Assembly (NCBI GenBank): GCA_030590585.1
Contig: JAUUYD010000072.1
Span: forward strand, 1-8,686
Direction of reading: 5' to 3'
Source: Spirochaeta sp.
GTDB taxonomy: Bacteria; Spirochaetota; Spirochaetia; Spirochaetales_E; Spirochaetaceae_B
Length of the DNA stretch: 8,686 nucleotides
The notes under the pieces are model-generated. The model searched no databases and had not been told where the DNA came from. It saw only the letters and a list, made by a program, of their open reading frames with translations. Made by a program: the position numbers and the translations under genes. Below are positions 1 through 7,298 of this stretch, one piece after another (the first letter of the stretch is position 1; each line of letters begins with the position of its first letter).

Positions 1-266
1 TCGGTATCATCTTCATGTTCGACAATACCTTCGGATTTAACCGTGACTTCAACAATAGTGGGCAGGACTTCGGCACTGACAGCTCTGAAAGCCTCCTGTA
101 CCTTTTGTGCCTCATCAAACGGGTTCTGAACCGAGGTCTCAGCCGCAGCCGTCTGAACAGGCAGTATTGATGGTTTGATCCAGGCTGCAGTTGCAAAAAG
201 AGCGTAACCAACAAGGCAGCCTGTTAACAATCCGGTCAAAATTGAGCTTTTCATACGGTTCAGCAT
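1..266 (-). CDS. HtrA/DegP-like periplasmic serine protease, N-terminal part only
   Basis: Only the first 88 codons lie in the window; the gene runs off the left edge. Reading from the ATG at 266, the product has a short basic start (MLNRMKSS), a hydrophobic segment at about residues 7-29 that would act as a signal anchor or signal peptide, a linker, and then a segment around residues 54-75 including EAFRAVSAEVLPTIVEVTV. This last segment resembles the stretch just before the trypsin-like domain in HtrA/Do proteases, especially those of spirochaetes as I recall them. The catalytic His, Asp and Ser and any PDZ domains lie outside the window, so the assignment rests on the N-terminus and on its place next to map. 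The start shares one base with the map stop (TAATG) and has a G-rich GGGGGA just upstream. A second in-frame ATG at 254 lacks a ribosome binding site at a usable distance. A different membrane-anchored periplasmic protein cannot be excluded. Confidence 0.68.
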   Translation of the reverse strand, partial: MLNRMKSSILTGLLTGCLVGYALFATAAWIKPSILPVQTAAAETSVQNPFDEAQKVQEAFRAVSAEVLPTIVEVTVKSEGIVEHEDDT

Positions 267-1021
267 TATTTCCCCCAGGAGGTGAGGACTTCCGCGCCCC
301 CGGTAGTAATCAGAATGCTGTGTTCAAAATGGGCACTTAACAATCCATCCGAGGTAATAACAGTCCATTCATCTTCCAATACTTCAACATCAGCACTGCC
401 TGCATTTATCATGGGTTCTATGGCAATTACCATACCGGGTTTCAACCGGGGATTCAGGCCTTTTGACGGGTAGTAATTGGGTATTTGAGGATCTTCATGG
501 AGAGATAAACCAACCCCATGGCCGCAGTAGCTGTAGACAATGCCGTAACCATGAGGCGTTACAGTTTCACTTACAGCTTTACCTATGTCTTTCACCCTTC
601 CACCTGGTCTGCAAACCTTTATAGCAGCGTTAAGGGAATTTTCAGCAACGTCCAGGAGCTTTCGGGTATCAGCTGCAATTTCACCGACTGAAAATGTTTT
701 TGCGGAATCACTGTAGTAGCTGTCTAGAATGACACCAATGTCGCAACCGACAATATCACCTTCACTCAAAGGCTTATCATTGGGGATACCGTGAATCACC
801 TGATCGTTTACAGACGTACAGACAGAAGCCGGGAAGCCGCCATACCCCAGAAATGCGGGAACACCACCCCCGGCTTTAATGGTTTCTTCTACAACTCGAT
901 CGATATCGAGGGTGGTAACTCCGGGTTGAATCAATGTGCTGATTCGAGAGAATACAGCTGATAGCAGATTAGCTGAACGACGGATCCCATCCTGCTGCAT
1001 ACTGTTTTTTATGGAGATCAA
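266..1021 (-). CDS. map: Type I methionine aminopeptidase
   Basis: This cytoplasmic metalloenzyme removes the initiator methionine from new proteins when the second residue is small. The 251-residue product is the usual length for the short bacterial type I form without an N-terminal zinc or SH3 extension. The five metal ligands expected of the pita-bread fold are visible: D94 (CDIG), D105 (SDSAKTF), H168 (GHGVG), E202 (IEPM) and E233 (FEHS). H77 (VIHGIP) and H175 (LHEDPQ) match the conserved active-site histidines. Translation starts at a TTG at 1021, because ISIK after the start aligns with the usual family N-terminus and GAGG lies 7 nt upstream; the internal ATG at 1000 has no ribosome binding site. 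The TTG overlaps the TGA stop of the preceding gene (TTGA), so the two are probably translationally coupled. The htrA-like gene follows with a one-base overlap. Confidence 0.96.
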   Translation of the reverse strand: MISIKNSMQQDGIRRSANLLSAVFSRISTLIQPGVTTLDIDRVVEETIKAGGGVPAFLGYGGFPASVCTSVNDQVIHGIPNDKPLSEGDIVGCDIGVILDSYYSDSAKTFSVGEIAADTRKLLDVAENSLNAAIKVCRPGGRVKDIGKAVSETVTPHGYGIVYSYCGHGVGLSLHEDPQIPNYYPSKGLNPRLKPGMVIAIEPMINAGSADVEVLEDEWTVITSDGLLSAHFEHSILITTGGAEVLTSWGK

Positions 1022-3051
1022 AATGAAACCTCATTCAATAATAATTCACGGACAGCCGGGTGGTCGGCTGTCAAATCCAATACCTCACGTGCCCGATTTT
1101 CTGATTCATCAATACGCCCCATCCTGTTCAGGATGACGGCCTCAAGGTATAACAATGCGGCACGGTCCCGGTCCGCCAGATTTATATTCAATTTATCAAT
1201 GTTTGACAGGTCATCCAATGATGTTCTCAGCAGTGAGGAAGATAGTGCCTGAAGAGCCATTCCGGCGTTCCTTCGTGCCGTATCACCTTTGATGTATTCA
1301 GAGTTGGTAAGATCGCTGCGGTTTTTCAGAAGCTTGTCCATTCGATCCTCGAATGGTGTTCCGGTGAATTGAGGCAGCGCGGAAAAGGGTTTTAAATAAT
1401 TCAGTATGATCGCCTCTGCAATCTCCGGATCAAAATCACCGGAAGCGTTAATTACATGTGGGTAATGTTTCAATAATTCACTGATTTCATCAGAAGCCAT
1501 AATGGAAAAAAGAGCGGAATCATGAATCGCCCTCCAACTGTTCTCAGCCACGGCCATAATTCTAAAATCGTCATAAGGAGCAGAGGAACCCTGCATGGGG
1601 GGAATCAGATCGATCAGGGCCATGCCTCGATCCGCATCGGCTGCCAAACGCCACGAGAGAATCCATTTCTCATCAGGAAACAGTTTCAGGTACCTGTCGA
1701 TGGCTACATCCACTGACGAGAAGTTCTTTCGGGAGATCATATAATCCAGAAGGAAGGTGGTGAGTATGCGGCCGTCAACACTCTGTATGCTTTGGTCGTC
1801 TGACGTGACAGCTTCAAAAAGATTCCAGAGCCGGGCTTCATACAAACGGGGAGTAATTGCTTCAGGATCAATCTCCATCCCTGTAATTTCAAGAACCGGA
1901 TCGCTCTGTCCTGACATCGAGGTTCGAATCAGCCGCCTCGCAAGAGCCGGCTCATCCTCAGACCGGGCCCGGGCCCATGCTGATTTAACTTCACTTCTTC
2001 CGGGAAATAATACCAGTGCTTCTGTAAGGATTTCACGTGAACCACGAGAATCTCCGGAGCTTTCTTTCTGAACTGCAAGATTCACCCATAGCCGCCAGGA
2101 ATCCTCAGGCAGATTGTTCCTGTCAGGCAGGATGATGCTCATGGAGTCATCCCAGAACCGCCCCGCATTTTTCAGGTCTGATGGAGAACCCTGTAAAAGA
2201 TACCTGTCCCAGTACAGATCTCCAAGGAACTGCAGGCTTTCCCACGACACAGATCTTCTTCTACTGGTATCATCTATGCGCCGGGACAGCCATTCCATGG
2301 CATTGTTTTTTTCTCCGGCATCATACGCAATTTCCGCCAGGGCTGTTTCAACACCCCGCTTGCTGATGGTCTCTTCACTTGACCAATGCCTCTTTTTATC
2401 CATCAATATTCCGGCCAGAACATAAGCCTTTGCAGGATTACCATTCAGCATATACAGAAGCGCGGCATCGAAGGTCAACTCGGCTGAATCAGTTAATAAA
2501 GCAGCATGGGAGAGAAACTCAGGGTCGGTTCCATCTTCAATCCCCTTAATGAAATTTTGAACATCTTCTTCTGAGTCACCCACAGCTGTTTTCAGTTTGA
2601 TTTCTGTTCTTAAAGACGACCATTTATCATCTCTGATTAATTCAAGATACTCTGCGGCTTTCTTTGTATCGCCGCTGCGAAGCAAGCCCCATGTCAAATA
2701 AGCTGAAAACTCATCTAAACCGGGAAGTGAGGATGAAGCACGGCCTGCAAGTACGGTAAACAGATTATAATCATTTTCTGATGGATTCTCCGGCAGGGAA
2801 GCTGCTGACAGCTTCAATAATGTTCTCCAATTATCCGATGAAACTGCATGACGGGAAGCTCTGAGAAGTTCCTTCTTTACCAGATTGTACGATTCATCAT
2901 TGAGTGCAAGCTCAACCGACAGTATGGATTCCTCGAACTTACGATTATCAGGGATGCGAAGGATTACTATCGTCAGGATTACGGCCAGGGCTACCATAAT
3001 CAGACCGGCTGCCAGGATGGGTAGTATTCGGCTGCCTCTGCCGTTATTCAT
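1018..3051 (-). CDS. Membrane-anchored TPR-like repeat protein of unknown function
   Basis: This 677-residue protein has a short basic N-terminus, one strong hydrophobic helix at about residues 9-32, and a long, mostly alpha-helical remainder that should lie in the periplasm. Two stretches look like tetratricopeptide helical pairs: about 319-352 (WVNLAVQKESSGD followed by ILTEALVLFPG) and about 632-672 (YLEAVILNRMGRIDESE followed by AREVLDLTADHP). Weaker helical repeats occur near 120-145, 196-215 and 236-258. TPR proteins usually act as scaffolds in complexes; no catalytic motif is visible. The gene starts 5 nt after the nusB stop with no clear Shine-Dalgarno motif, so its translation is probably coupled to nusB. 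It ends inside the map start codon. Its place between nusB and map/htrA, downstream of a periplasmic chaperone, suggests a role in envelope assembly, but that is inference. I recall a similar hypothetical near gap and map in Treponema. Confidence 0.85.
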   Translation of the reverse strand: MNNGRGSRILPILAAGLIMVALAVILTIVILRIPDNRKFEESILSVELALNDESYNLVKKELLRASRHAVSSDNWRTLLKLSAASLPENPSENDYNLFTVLAGRASSSLPGLDEFSAYLTWGLLRSGDTKKAAEYLELIRDDKWSSLRTEIKLKTAVGDSEEDVQNFIKGIEDGTDPEFLSHAALLTDSAELTFDAALLYMLNGNPAKAYVLAGILMDKKRHWSSEETISKRGVETALAEIAYDAGEKNNAMEWLSRRIDDTSRRRSVSWESLQFLGDLYWDRYLLQGSPSDLKNAGRFWDDSMSIILPDRNNLPEDSWRLWVNLAVQKESSGDSRGSREILTEALVLFPGRSEVKSAWARARSEDEPALARRLIRTSMSGQSDPVLEITGMEIDPEAITPRLYEARLWNLFEAVTSDDQSIQSVDGRILTTFLLDYMISRKNFSSVDVAIDRYLKLFPDEKWILSWRLAADADRGMALIDLIPPMQGSSAPYDDFRIMAVAENSWRAIHDSALFSIMASDEISELLKHYPHVINASGDFDPEIAEAIILNYLKPFSALPQFTGTPFEDRMDKLLKNRSDLTNSEYIKGDTARRNAGMALQALSSSLLRTSLDDLSNIDKLNINLADRDRAALLYLEAVILNRMGRIDESENRAREVLDLTADHPAVRELLLNEVSF
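1029..1032 (-). promoter_or_regulatory. Ribosome binding site of map (TTG start)
   Basis: GAGG, within the last codons of the upstream repeat-protein gene, lies 7 nt before the TTG at 1021. It decides the start in favour of TTG over the internal ATG at 1000, which has no such motif. Confidence 0.7.
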
Positions 3052-3056
3052 ATGTA

Positions 3057-3464
3057 TTAGGATAGAGTCGCTTTGCGGATACCGTCAAGAACACCGTTAA
3101 CGAAACGGTAAGATTCGGGAGATCCGAATTTTTTGGCTATTTCTACGGCTTCATCAATTGTAACTGATGATGGAATGTCTTTTTGATAGATCAGCGCGTA
3201 CGCGCTGGTCCGAATAATGGCAAGGTCTACCTTGGTCAGACGCTCAAAACTCCATTTTTTCAGGTGGATGCGGATTTGTTCGTCGATATCTTCGATATTC
3301 TCCAGAGTGCCGCTGACTATCATGGATGCAAATACCAGGGCCTTTTCATCAGGTTTCTTGTCCAGCCATCCAAATTCAATCAGCTCCCCGGTATCAGGGC
3401 GGGATTCCTCCCAGGCATACAATGCCTGGAAAGCGGCAATTCGTGCATGACGTCGAGTACCCAT
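3057..3464 (-). CDS. nusB: Transcription antitermination factor NusB
   Basis: NusB is a small all-helical cytoplasmic protein that, with NusE (ribosomal protein S10), binds boxA RNA and helps RNA polymerase read through rRNA operons. The 135-residue product has the typical length. The arginine-rich N-terminal helix (GTRRHARIAAFQALYAWE, residues 2-19) matches the RNA-binding start of the family. The core segment WSFERLTKVDLAIIRTSAYAL (71-91, in two conserved helices) and the C-terminal signature SSVTIDEAVEIAKKFG (99-114) followed by FVNGVLDGI (121-129) are diagnostic. The start is an ATG 6 nt after the stop of the chaperone gene, with no Shine-Dalgarno motif at normal distance, which suggests translation by coupling. 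The following repeat-protein gene begins 5 nt downstream. A perfect 8-bp hairpin lies in the early coding region. Confidence 0.95.
   Translation of the reverse strand: MGTRRHARIAAFQALYAWEESRPDTGELIEFGWLDKKPDEKALVFASMIVSGTLENIEDIDEQIRIHLKKWSFERLTKVDLAIIRTSAYALIYQKDIPSSVTIDEAVEIAKKFGSPESYRFVNGVLDGIRKATLS
3411..3429 (-). other. Perfect 8-bp hairpin in the early nusB coding region
   Basis: CCAGGCAT and ATGCCTGG flank a 3-nt loop, forming a perfect inverted repeat about 35 nt inside nusB (codons 12-18). The encoded segment QALYAWE is conserved in NusB proteins, so the hairpin could be a chance result of coding constraint. It could also slow ribosomes or shape the mRNA near the start of a gene that lacks its own Shine-Dalgarno site. 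Confidence 0.4.
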
Positions 3465-3470
3465 ATGCGT

Positions 3471-4508
3471 TTAACGGTATACTCCGAAATAATTGATTGT
3501 TGCCCTGACTCTTAATTCTGCCAGGGTACTTTGAGTCACCTCATCAAACTTCTGCTGATATTTGGCCGCGTATAAAATCTGCTCCAGGTATGACCGTACT
3601 TCAGGATCTTCTTTTGGAAGCAGCTGTGCAGCTTTCTTCTCGGTAATCTGTACAATGTGGTATCCGACATTCGACTTGAGAACATCACTGATATCACCTA
3701 CGTTCATTGTGAATACCTTTGCCATGAAATCATTTCCATAAAGCTGCTCAGCTACCGCGTCGCCCTTCATGACCGGGCCTATTAAACCGCCCCTGGCTTT
3801 GGAGACATTATCCTCGGATTCGGATCCGACAAGTTCTGCGAACGTTGCTGAAGTGTTCATCAATCGGCGATGAACTTCCCTGGCAGTATCATTTTTAACC
3901 CTTGAATCTGAAACTGACAGATCGTTTGTGTTGAAGAAAATATGATTAAACCAAACAGAATCGGAAACGACAAATTCAGAAACTCGCCGCTGATATTCCG
4001 CGTTCAATTCATCTTCACTTGCCGGGCTTATGGACTGAAACGCGGCCTGATCGCTGGAAGTTATATATTTCTCTGCCAGAAGCTGATTTCGAATAGTCTT
4101 CTCATATTCTTCTATGCTCAAGCCCTGCTGCTCTATAACCTGCCGATACTGCTGTGTGTCTGTGAGAACAGCCCCGGGAGGTATTGCACCCATGGACTGA
4201 AGCTGCTGGGAGAGCAGTCGCATTCCGGCCTGCTCTATTTCTTTATCGGTAATTGATACATTACGATCCGCTTCTGCGGCCTGGATTATCAATACCTGGT
4301 CGATAATCTGATTCAGTACTTCTTTCTTTTCCGAATCGCTTAAACTGCGTCCCTGCTGCTGCTCAATGGCCTCTATGGTTTGTTCCAATTGGCGACCTGA
4401 AACCGGTTCGGTTTTTTCAAGTCTGACAGTGGCAACGGCCATATCCTGAGCGCTCAGAAAAATTGCTGCAAAAAGAAACAGCAAAAAAATAAATAGACTC
4501 TTTTTCAT
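3471..4508 (-). CDS. Periplasmic SurA-like peptidyl-prolyl isomerase/chaperone (parvulin)
   Basis: The 345-residue product starts with a signal peptide: MKK, a hydrophobic core at about 5-18, and a likely signal peptidase I site after FLSA (residue 20). Residues about 25-150 form a charged, glutamine-rich helical region like the N-terminal chaperone domain of SurA. A parvulin (PpiC) domain follows at about 183-290, with H189 (FNHIFF), RGGLIG (239-244), GDISDVLKS (271-279) and GYHIVQI (282-288). A helical tail (300-335) completes the SurA-like layout, with a single PPIase domain. Such proteins help outer-membrane proteins fold and isomerise Xaa-Pro bonds. The ATG at 4508 is chosen because a signal peptide follows and GAGG lies 6 nt upstream; a longer reading from 4604 would add 32 unlikely residues and overlap the preceding gene. 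From memory it is comparable to the Treponema basic membrane protein Tpn39b. Confidence 0.9.
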   Translation of the reverse strand: MKKSLFIFLLFLFAAIFLSAQDMAVATVRLEKTEPVSGRQLEQTIEAIEQQQGRSLSDSEKKEVLNQIIDQVLIIQAAEADRNVSITDKEIEQAGMRLLSQQLQSMGAIPPGAVLTDTQQYRQVIEQQGLSIEEYEKTIRNQLLAEKYITSSDQAAFQSISPASEDELNAEYQRRVSEFVVSDSVWFNHIFFNTNDLSVSDSRVKNDTAREVHRRLMNTSATFAELVGSESEDNVSKARGGLIGPVMKGDAVAEQLYGNDFMAKVFTMNVGDISDVLKSNVGYHIVQITEKKAAQLLPKEDPEVRSYLEQILYAAKYQQKFDEVTQSTLAELRVRATINYFGVYR

Positions 4509-4539
4509 ATTGAACCTCATGTCAGGAGTGTAGATCGGG

Positions 4540-4965
4540 TTAAATGTCTGATTTATTGATATGCAGCTTCGATCCGACAGCCTCGGCTTCGGCGGCATTA
4601 GCAAGAATATCAGATTTTTTCAGATACATACCCTCAGATTCCATCGTCTTCATCAAAGAGATGAGTACCCTACCCTTTCTCAAACCCTTTTTTGTGACAA
4701 AAGCGTAACATCGTTTTCCGCTTACATGTCCCGCTGAGCGGAGAAAGGACCCTAATTGAGCAGGTATGACTTTGGCAAAAGATGTGGGAGACTCAGTACC
4801 TACAGCAATATAGCCGTAAGATGTCAGAGATTTACCACCCTCAGTCCGGGCATTAACAACAGTTACATCATGCCCCTGCTTCTCGATCCCCATGGCCATA
4901 GCCCGAACAATATCGGCCAGGGCCTTTGAACTGTTAACATCATAATGAACGACAGCAACTCTCAG
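4540..4965 (-). CDS. Flavodoxin-fold-like small protein, function unknown; apparent CTG start
   Basis: Read from a CTG at 4965, the product has 141 residues. It opens with a beta strand, loop and helix (RVAVVHYDVNSSKALADIVR, residues 2-21) as in flavodoxins. A second strand follows (HDVTVVNAR), then YGYIAVGTES (50-59) in the position of the flavodoxin 50s loop, and a helix/strand segment GKRCYAFVTKKG (83-94) that matches the region before the FMN isoalloxazine site. The canonical phosphate loop T/S-x-T-G-N-T is replaced by YDVNSSKA, so FMN binding is doubtful. The start choice matters: the first in-frame ATG (4899) would delete the first strand and helix of the fold. No ATG, GTG or TTG lies between it and an in-frame TAG, and AGGAG sits 6 nt before the CTG. 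The gene begins 23 nt after secG and ends 31 nt before the chaperone gene. A redox or regulatory role is possible but unproven. Confidence 0.78.
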   Translation of the reverse strand: MRVAVVHYDVNSSKALADIVRAMAMGIEKQGHDVTVVNARTEGGKSLTSYGYIAVGTESPTSFAKVIPAQLGSFLRSAGHVSGKRCYAFVTKKGLRKGRVLISLMKTMESEGMYLKKSDILANAAEAEAVGSKLHINKSDI

Positions 4966-4971
4966 TGTGAT

Positions 4972-4976
4972 CTCCT
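4972..4976 (-). promoter_or_regulatory. Ribosome binding site fixing the CTG start of the flavodoxin-like gene
   Basis: AGGAG on the minus strand lies exactly 6 nt before the CTG at 4965, the same spacing as for gap, pgk, tpiA, secG and the chaperone gene. An in-frame TAG overlaps the motif, so translation cannot begin farther upstream. No comparable motif precedes the first in-frame ATG at 4899. Confidence 0.7.
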
Positions 4977-4988
4977 AAAGTCTTATGA

Positions 4989-5315
4989 CTATTCAGCAGG
5001 ATTCTGTGCTTCTTCAAGAAACCAGTCCTGACCGGTTCCCGCAGCCTGACGCGATTCGCCAATTACGTTGTCGGCTTCACCGGATTTGTAAGCCATTGCC
5101 ACGGCCAGTGACGATATCATGAATATAATTCCAAGGGTTGTCGTAGCCTTGACCAGAACGCTTCCTCCGGTTGCACCGAAAGTAGCGGCTCCGCCGCCGC
5201 CGCCGAACAGGCCGCCGAAACCTTCACCCTGCTCATCCTGCAGCATAACCAATACGACTATCAGCACCGCTGTGATAGCAAAAATAACAAGAAAAATTGT
5301 TCCAATAATACCCAA
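4989..5315 (-). CDS. secG: Preprotein translocase subunit SecG
   Basis: SecG is the small accessory subunit of the SecYEG channel in the inner membrane and eases SecA-driven export. The 108-residue product has two transmembrane helices at about 4-24 and 58-76. The first ends in the characteristic LVMLQ, and the cytoplasmic loop is glycine-rich (GEGFGGLFGGGGG, residues 30-42, then TFGATGG), both hallmarks of the family. The acidic tail after the second helix (about 78-108) is longer than in minimal SecG proteins. Translation begins at TTG (5315), with GGAG 6 nt upstream and no better candidate; the next in-frame methionine lies at the end of the first helix. The gene sits 21 nt after tpiA. A tpiA-secG pairing is common in bacteria, which supports the call. 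Confidence 0.95.
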   Translation of the reverse strand: MGIIGTIFLVIFAITAVLIVVLVMLQDEQGEGFGGLFGGGGGAATFGATGGSVLVKATTTLGIIFMISSLAVAMAYKSGEADNVIGESRQAAGTGQDWFLEEAQNPAE

Positions 5316-5321
5316 AATTGT

Positions 5322-5325
5322 CTCC
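5322..5325 (-). promoter_or_regulatory. Ribosome binding site of secG (TTG start)
   Basis: GGAG lies 6 nt before the TTG at 5315, in the short gap after the tpiA stop. It supports the TTG start, which the SecG membrane topology also requires. Confidence 0.75.
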
Positions 5326-5336
5326 AGTTTTTAGAG

Positions 5337-6092
5337 TTAAACGTCGAAATCGACGATTCCCGCAAAAGAATCAGCGTCAAGTGACGCTCCGCCAACCAAT
5401 GCACCGTCAATATCGTTTTGAGCCATCAATTCAGCTGCATTGCCGGGTTTCACGGATCCACCATACTGTATTACAACAGAATCAGCGACCGACGGTGAGT
5501 ATAGCCCGGCAATCTTCCCTCGACAAGCCTTGTGAACCGCCTGGGCATCGGCCGCTGTGGCGGTTTTTCCGGTACCAATAGCCCAAACCGGTTCATAAGC
5601 GATGATAATCTTCTTCATTTCATCACTGCCGACACCGGAAAGGCCGCCTTCCAACTGGCCGAAACAAACATCCTCAACCTTACCATCTTCTCTCTCTTCA
5701 AGAGTTTCACCGATACAGAGAACAACTTCGAGACCATGGGATAGAGCCAGTTTAACCTTGGTATTGATCAGCTCATCAGTTTCACCGTAAACATGACGCC
5801 GTTCACTGTGTCCCAGAATTACCGCTTCCACGCCCAGCTCTTTAAGCATCAGAACCGAAGTTTCCCCGGTATGCGCACCGGATTCCACCGAAGCCATATT
5901 CTGAGCTGCCAGGGTAACGTCAGATCCTTTGAGAACCTCAGCTACCGCCGGAATACATACGAAAGAGGGTGCTACCATTTTTCTTGTGCCTGAACTCTTA
6001 GTGATACCCTTCACAGCTTCAGCCAATGCCGCAGCCTCTTTCGGGGTTTTGTTCATTTTCCAGTTTCCTGCAATGAGATAATTACGTGACAT
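5337..6092 (-). CDS. tpiA: Triosephosphate isomerase
   Basis: This cytoplasmic TIM-barrel enzyme interconverts dihydroxyacetone phosphate and glyceraldehyde 3-phosphate. The 251 residues match the family length. All catalytic elements are present: N10 and K12 in AGNWKMNK, H95 in ILGHSERR, and the general base E167 in AYEPVWAIGTGKTA, which also carries the flexible loop 6. The phosphate-binding backbone segments are QYGGSVKP (209-216) and ALVGGASL (231-238). The ATG at 6092 lies 6 nt after AAGGAG, which is formed by the last two sense codons of pgk, so the ribosome binding site of tpiA is buried in the end of pgk. Only 3 nt separate the pgk stop and the tpiA start, which favours coupled translation of the two glycolytic enzymes. 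Confidence 0.98.
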   Translation of the reverse strand: MSRNYLIAGNWKMNKTPKEAAALAEAVKGITKSSGTRKMVAPSFVCIPAVAEVLKGSDVTLAAQNMASVESGAHTGETSVLMLKELGVEAVILGHSERRHVYGETDELINTKVKLALSHGLEVVLCIGETLEEREDGKVEDVCFGQLEGGLSGVGSDEMKKIIIAYEPVWAIGTGKTATAADAQAVHKACRGKIAGLYSPSVADSVVIQYGGSVKPGNAAELMAQNDIDGALVGGASLDADSFAGIVDFDV

Positions 6093-6095
6093 TTA

Positions 6096-7274
6096 CTACT
6101 CCTTAAGTGCCATAACACCAGGCAGGGCCTTGCCTTCGAGATATTCGAGGGACGCTCCGCCGCCTGTTGAAACATGATCTATTTTATCTGCGAGATTGAA
6201 TTTGTTAACGGCAGCAACTGAGTCACCTCCGCCGACAACGGTTGTACCTTTACACTCGGCGACCATATTGGCTACGTCAAGAGTACCTTTGGCAAAAGCA
6301 TCAAACTCAAATACACCCATTGGACCGTTCCATACAACAGTTTTTGCACTGGATAACAGTTCTCTCACCGCAGCTATTGTTTTAGGTCCTATATCCAGAG
6401 CCAGTTTACCATCAGGAACATTCACATCATCAATAGCCACCGGACTGGCCGTTTCACTGAACTCATCAGCAACAACATGGTCCAGAGGAAGAAGTACCTT
6501 CACACCCTGCTTTTCAGCCTTTTCCAGGAAGGCTTTGGCGGTATCGGCATATTCATCTTCAACCAGGGATTTTCCAACCCCATAGCCCTGCACTTTGAGA
6601 AAGGTATAGGCCATACCCCCGCCGATTACGAAGATATCGGCTTTGTCCAGTAAAGAATCAAGTACAGCAATTTTTGAGGATACTTTTGCTCCTCCGATAA
6701 TTGCAACAAAGGGTTTTTCGGGATTCTCAAGGACCTTGTCGAAAAATTCACATTCTTTTTCCATAAGATATCCGGCAACAGAAGGCAGAAATTTCGTTAT
6801 GCCCTCGGTAGATGCGTGTGCACGATGGGCGGCACCAAAAGCATCGTTTACATAAAGATCACCGAGTTTTGCCAGCTTTTCACTGAAACCAGTATCGTTT
6901 GCCGTTTCTTCTTTGTAGTATCGCGTATTTTCGAGCAGCAGTATCTGCCCGGCTTTCAATGAGTCTGCAAGTTTCTCGACTTCCGGCCCGATAACATCCG
7001 GAGCCATAATAACTTCCGCTTCGGTGAGTTCCTCAAGGTGATTTTTCAGAATAGAAAGGCTGAGTTCAGGTTTTTTTTCACCCTTTGGACGTCCGAGATG
7101 ACTCATTACAACAAGAGACGCACCGCGTTCAAGTAAATCCCGAAGAGTAGGCAGGGCCCTTCGCATACGTGTATCATCCGTAATTTTTCCATCTTTCAGA
7201 GGGACGTTGAAGTCAACTCTGACCAGAATTCGTTTACCTTCGGGGTCAATATCATTGATAGTTCTGACAGCCAC
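6096..7274 (-). CDS. pgk: Phosphoglycerate kinase
   Basis: This cytoplasmic kinase transfers phosphate from 1,3-bisphosphoglycerate to ADP, making ATP and 3-phosphoglycerate. The 392 residues fit the bacterial family. Substrate-site motifs lie in the N-terminal domain: RVDFNVP (19-25), MSHLGRP (57-63), ENTRYYKEE (115-123) and RAHAST (151-156). Nucleotide-domain motifs follow: GGAKVSSK (194-201), WNGPMGVFE (315-323), GGGDS (348-352) and STGGGASLE (369-377). Translation starts at GTG (7274), with AAGGAG 6 nt upstream. An ATG overlaps it by one base (7276) but is in another frame and closes after 26 codons. The gene begins 24 nt after the gap stop, in an AT-rich junction, and ends 3 nt before tpiA. 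Confidence 0.98.
   Translation of the reverse strand: MAVRTINDIDPEGKRILVRVDFNVPLKDGKITDDTRMRRALPTLRDLLERGASLVVMSHLGRPKGEKKPELSLSILKNHLEELTEAEVIMAPDVIGPEVEKLADSLKAGQILLLENTRYYKEETANDTGFSEKLAKLGDLYVNDAFGAAHRAHASTEGITKFLPSVAGYLMEKECEFFDKVLENPEKPFVAIIGGAKVSSKIAVLDSLLDKADIFVIGGGMAYTFLKVQGYGVGKSLVEDEYADTAKAFLEKAEKQGVKVLLPLDHVVADEFSETASPVAIDDVNVPDGKLALDIGPKTIAAVRELLSSAKTVVWNGPMGVFEFDAFAKGTLDVANMVAECKGTTVVGGGDSVAAVNKFNLADKIDHVSTGGGASLEYLEGKALPGVMALKE
6099..6104 (-). promoter_or_regulatory. Ribosome binding site of tpiA inside the end of pgk
   Basis: AAGGAG is formed by the final Lys and Glu codons of pgk and lies 6 nt before the tpiA ATG, with the pgk stop in between. Translation of pgk to its end would bring a ribosome directly over this site. 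Confidence 0.8.
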
Positions 7275-7280
7275 ATGCTG

Positions 7281-7286
7281 CTCCTT
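7281..7286 (-). promoter_or_regulatory. Ribosome binding site of pgk (GTG start)
   Basis: AAGGAG lies 6 nt before the GTG at 7274 and 4 nt before an overlapping, out-of-frame ATG at 7276. The spacing and the protein family N-terminus both favour GTG. Confidence 0.8.
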
Positions 7287-7298
7287 AATAATTATTAT

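Noticed and set aside
1961..1980. GGGCCCGGGCCC palindrome inside the repeat-protein gene
   Set aside because: It lies in coding sequence, is explained by Ala/Arg codons, and has no other supporting signal.
4509..4604. A 32-residue N-terminal extension of the SurA-like protein
   Set aside because: It would hide the signal peptide and overlap the preceding gene. The ATG at 4508 has GAGG at 6 nt and begins the signal peptide.
5119..5334. Proline-rich plus-strand frame opposite secG
   Set aside because: The proline run is simply the antisense of the glycine-rich SecG loop; SecG has a ribosome site and clear family features.
7286..7297. TAATAATTATTA palindrome between gap and pgk as an operator or terminator
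   Set aside because: It is an all-AT palindrome that forms easily by chance in an AT-rich junction, too weak for a terminator and too low in complexity to call an operator.
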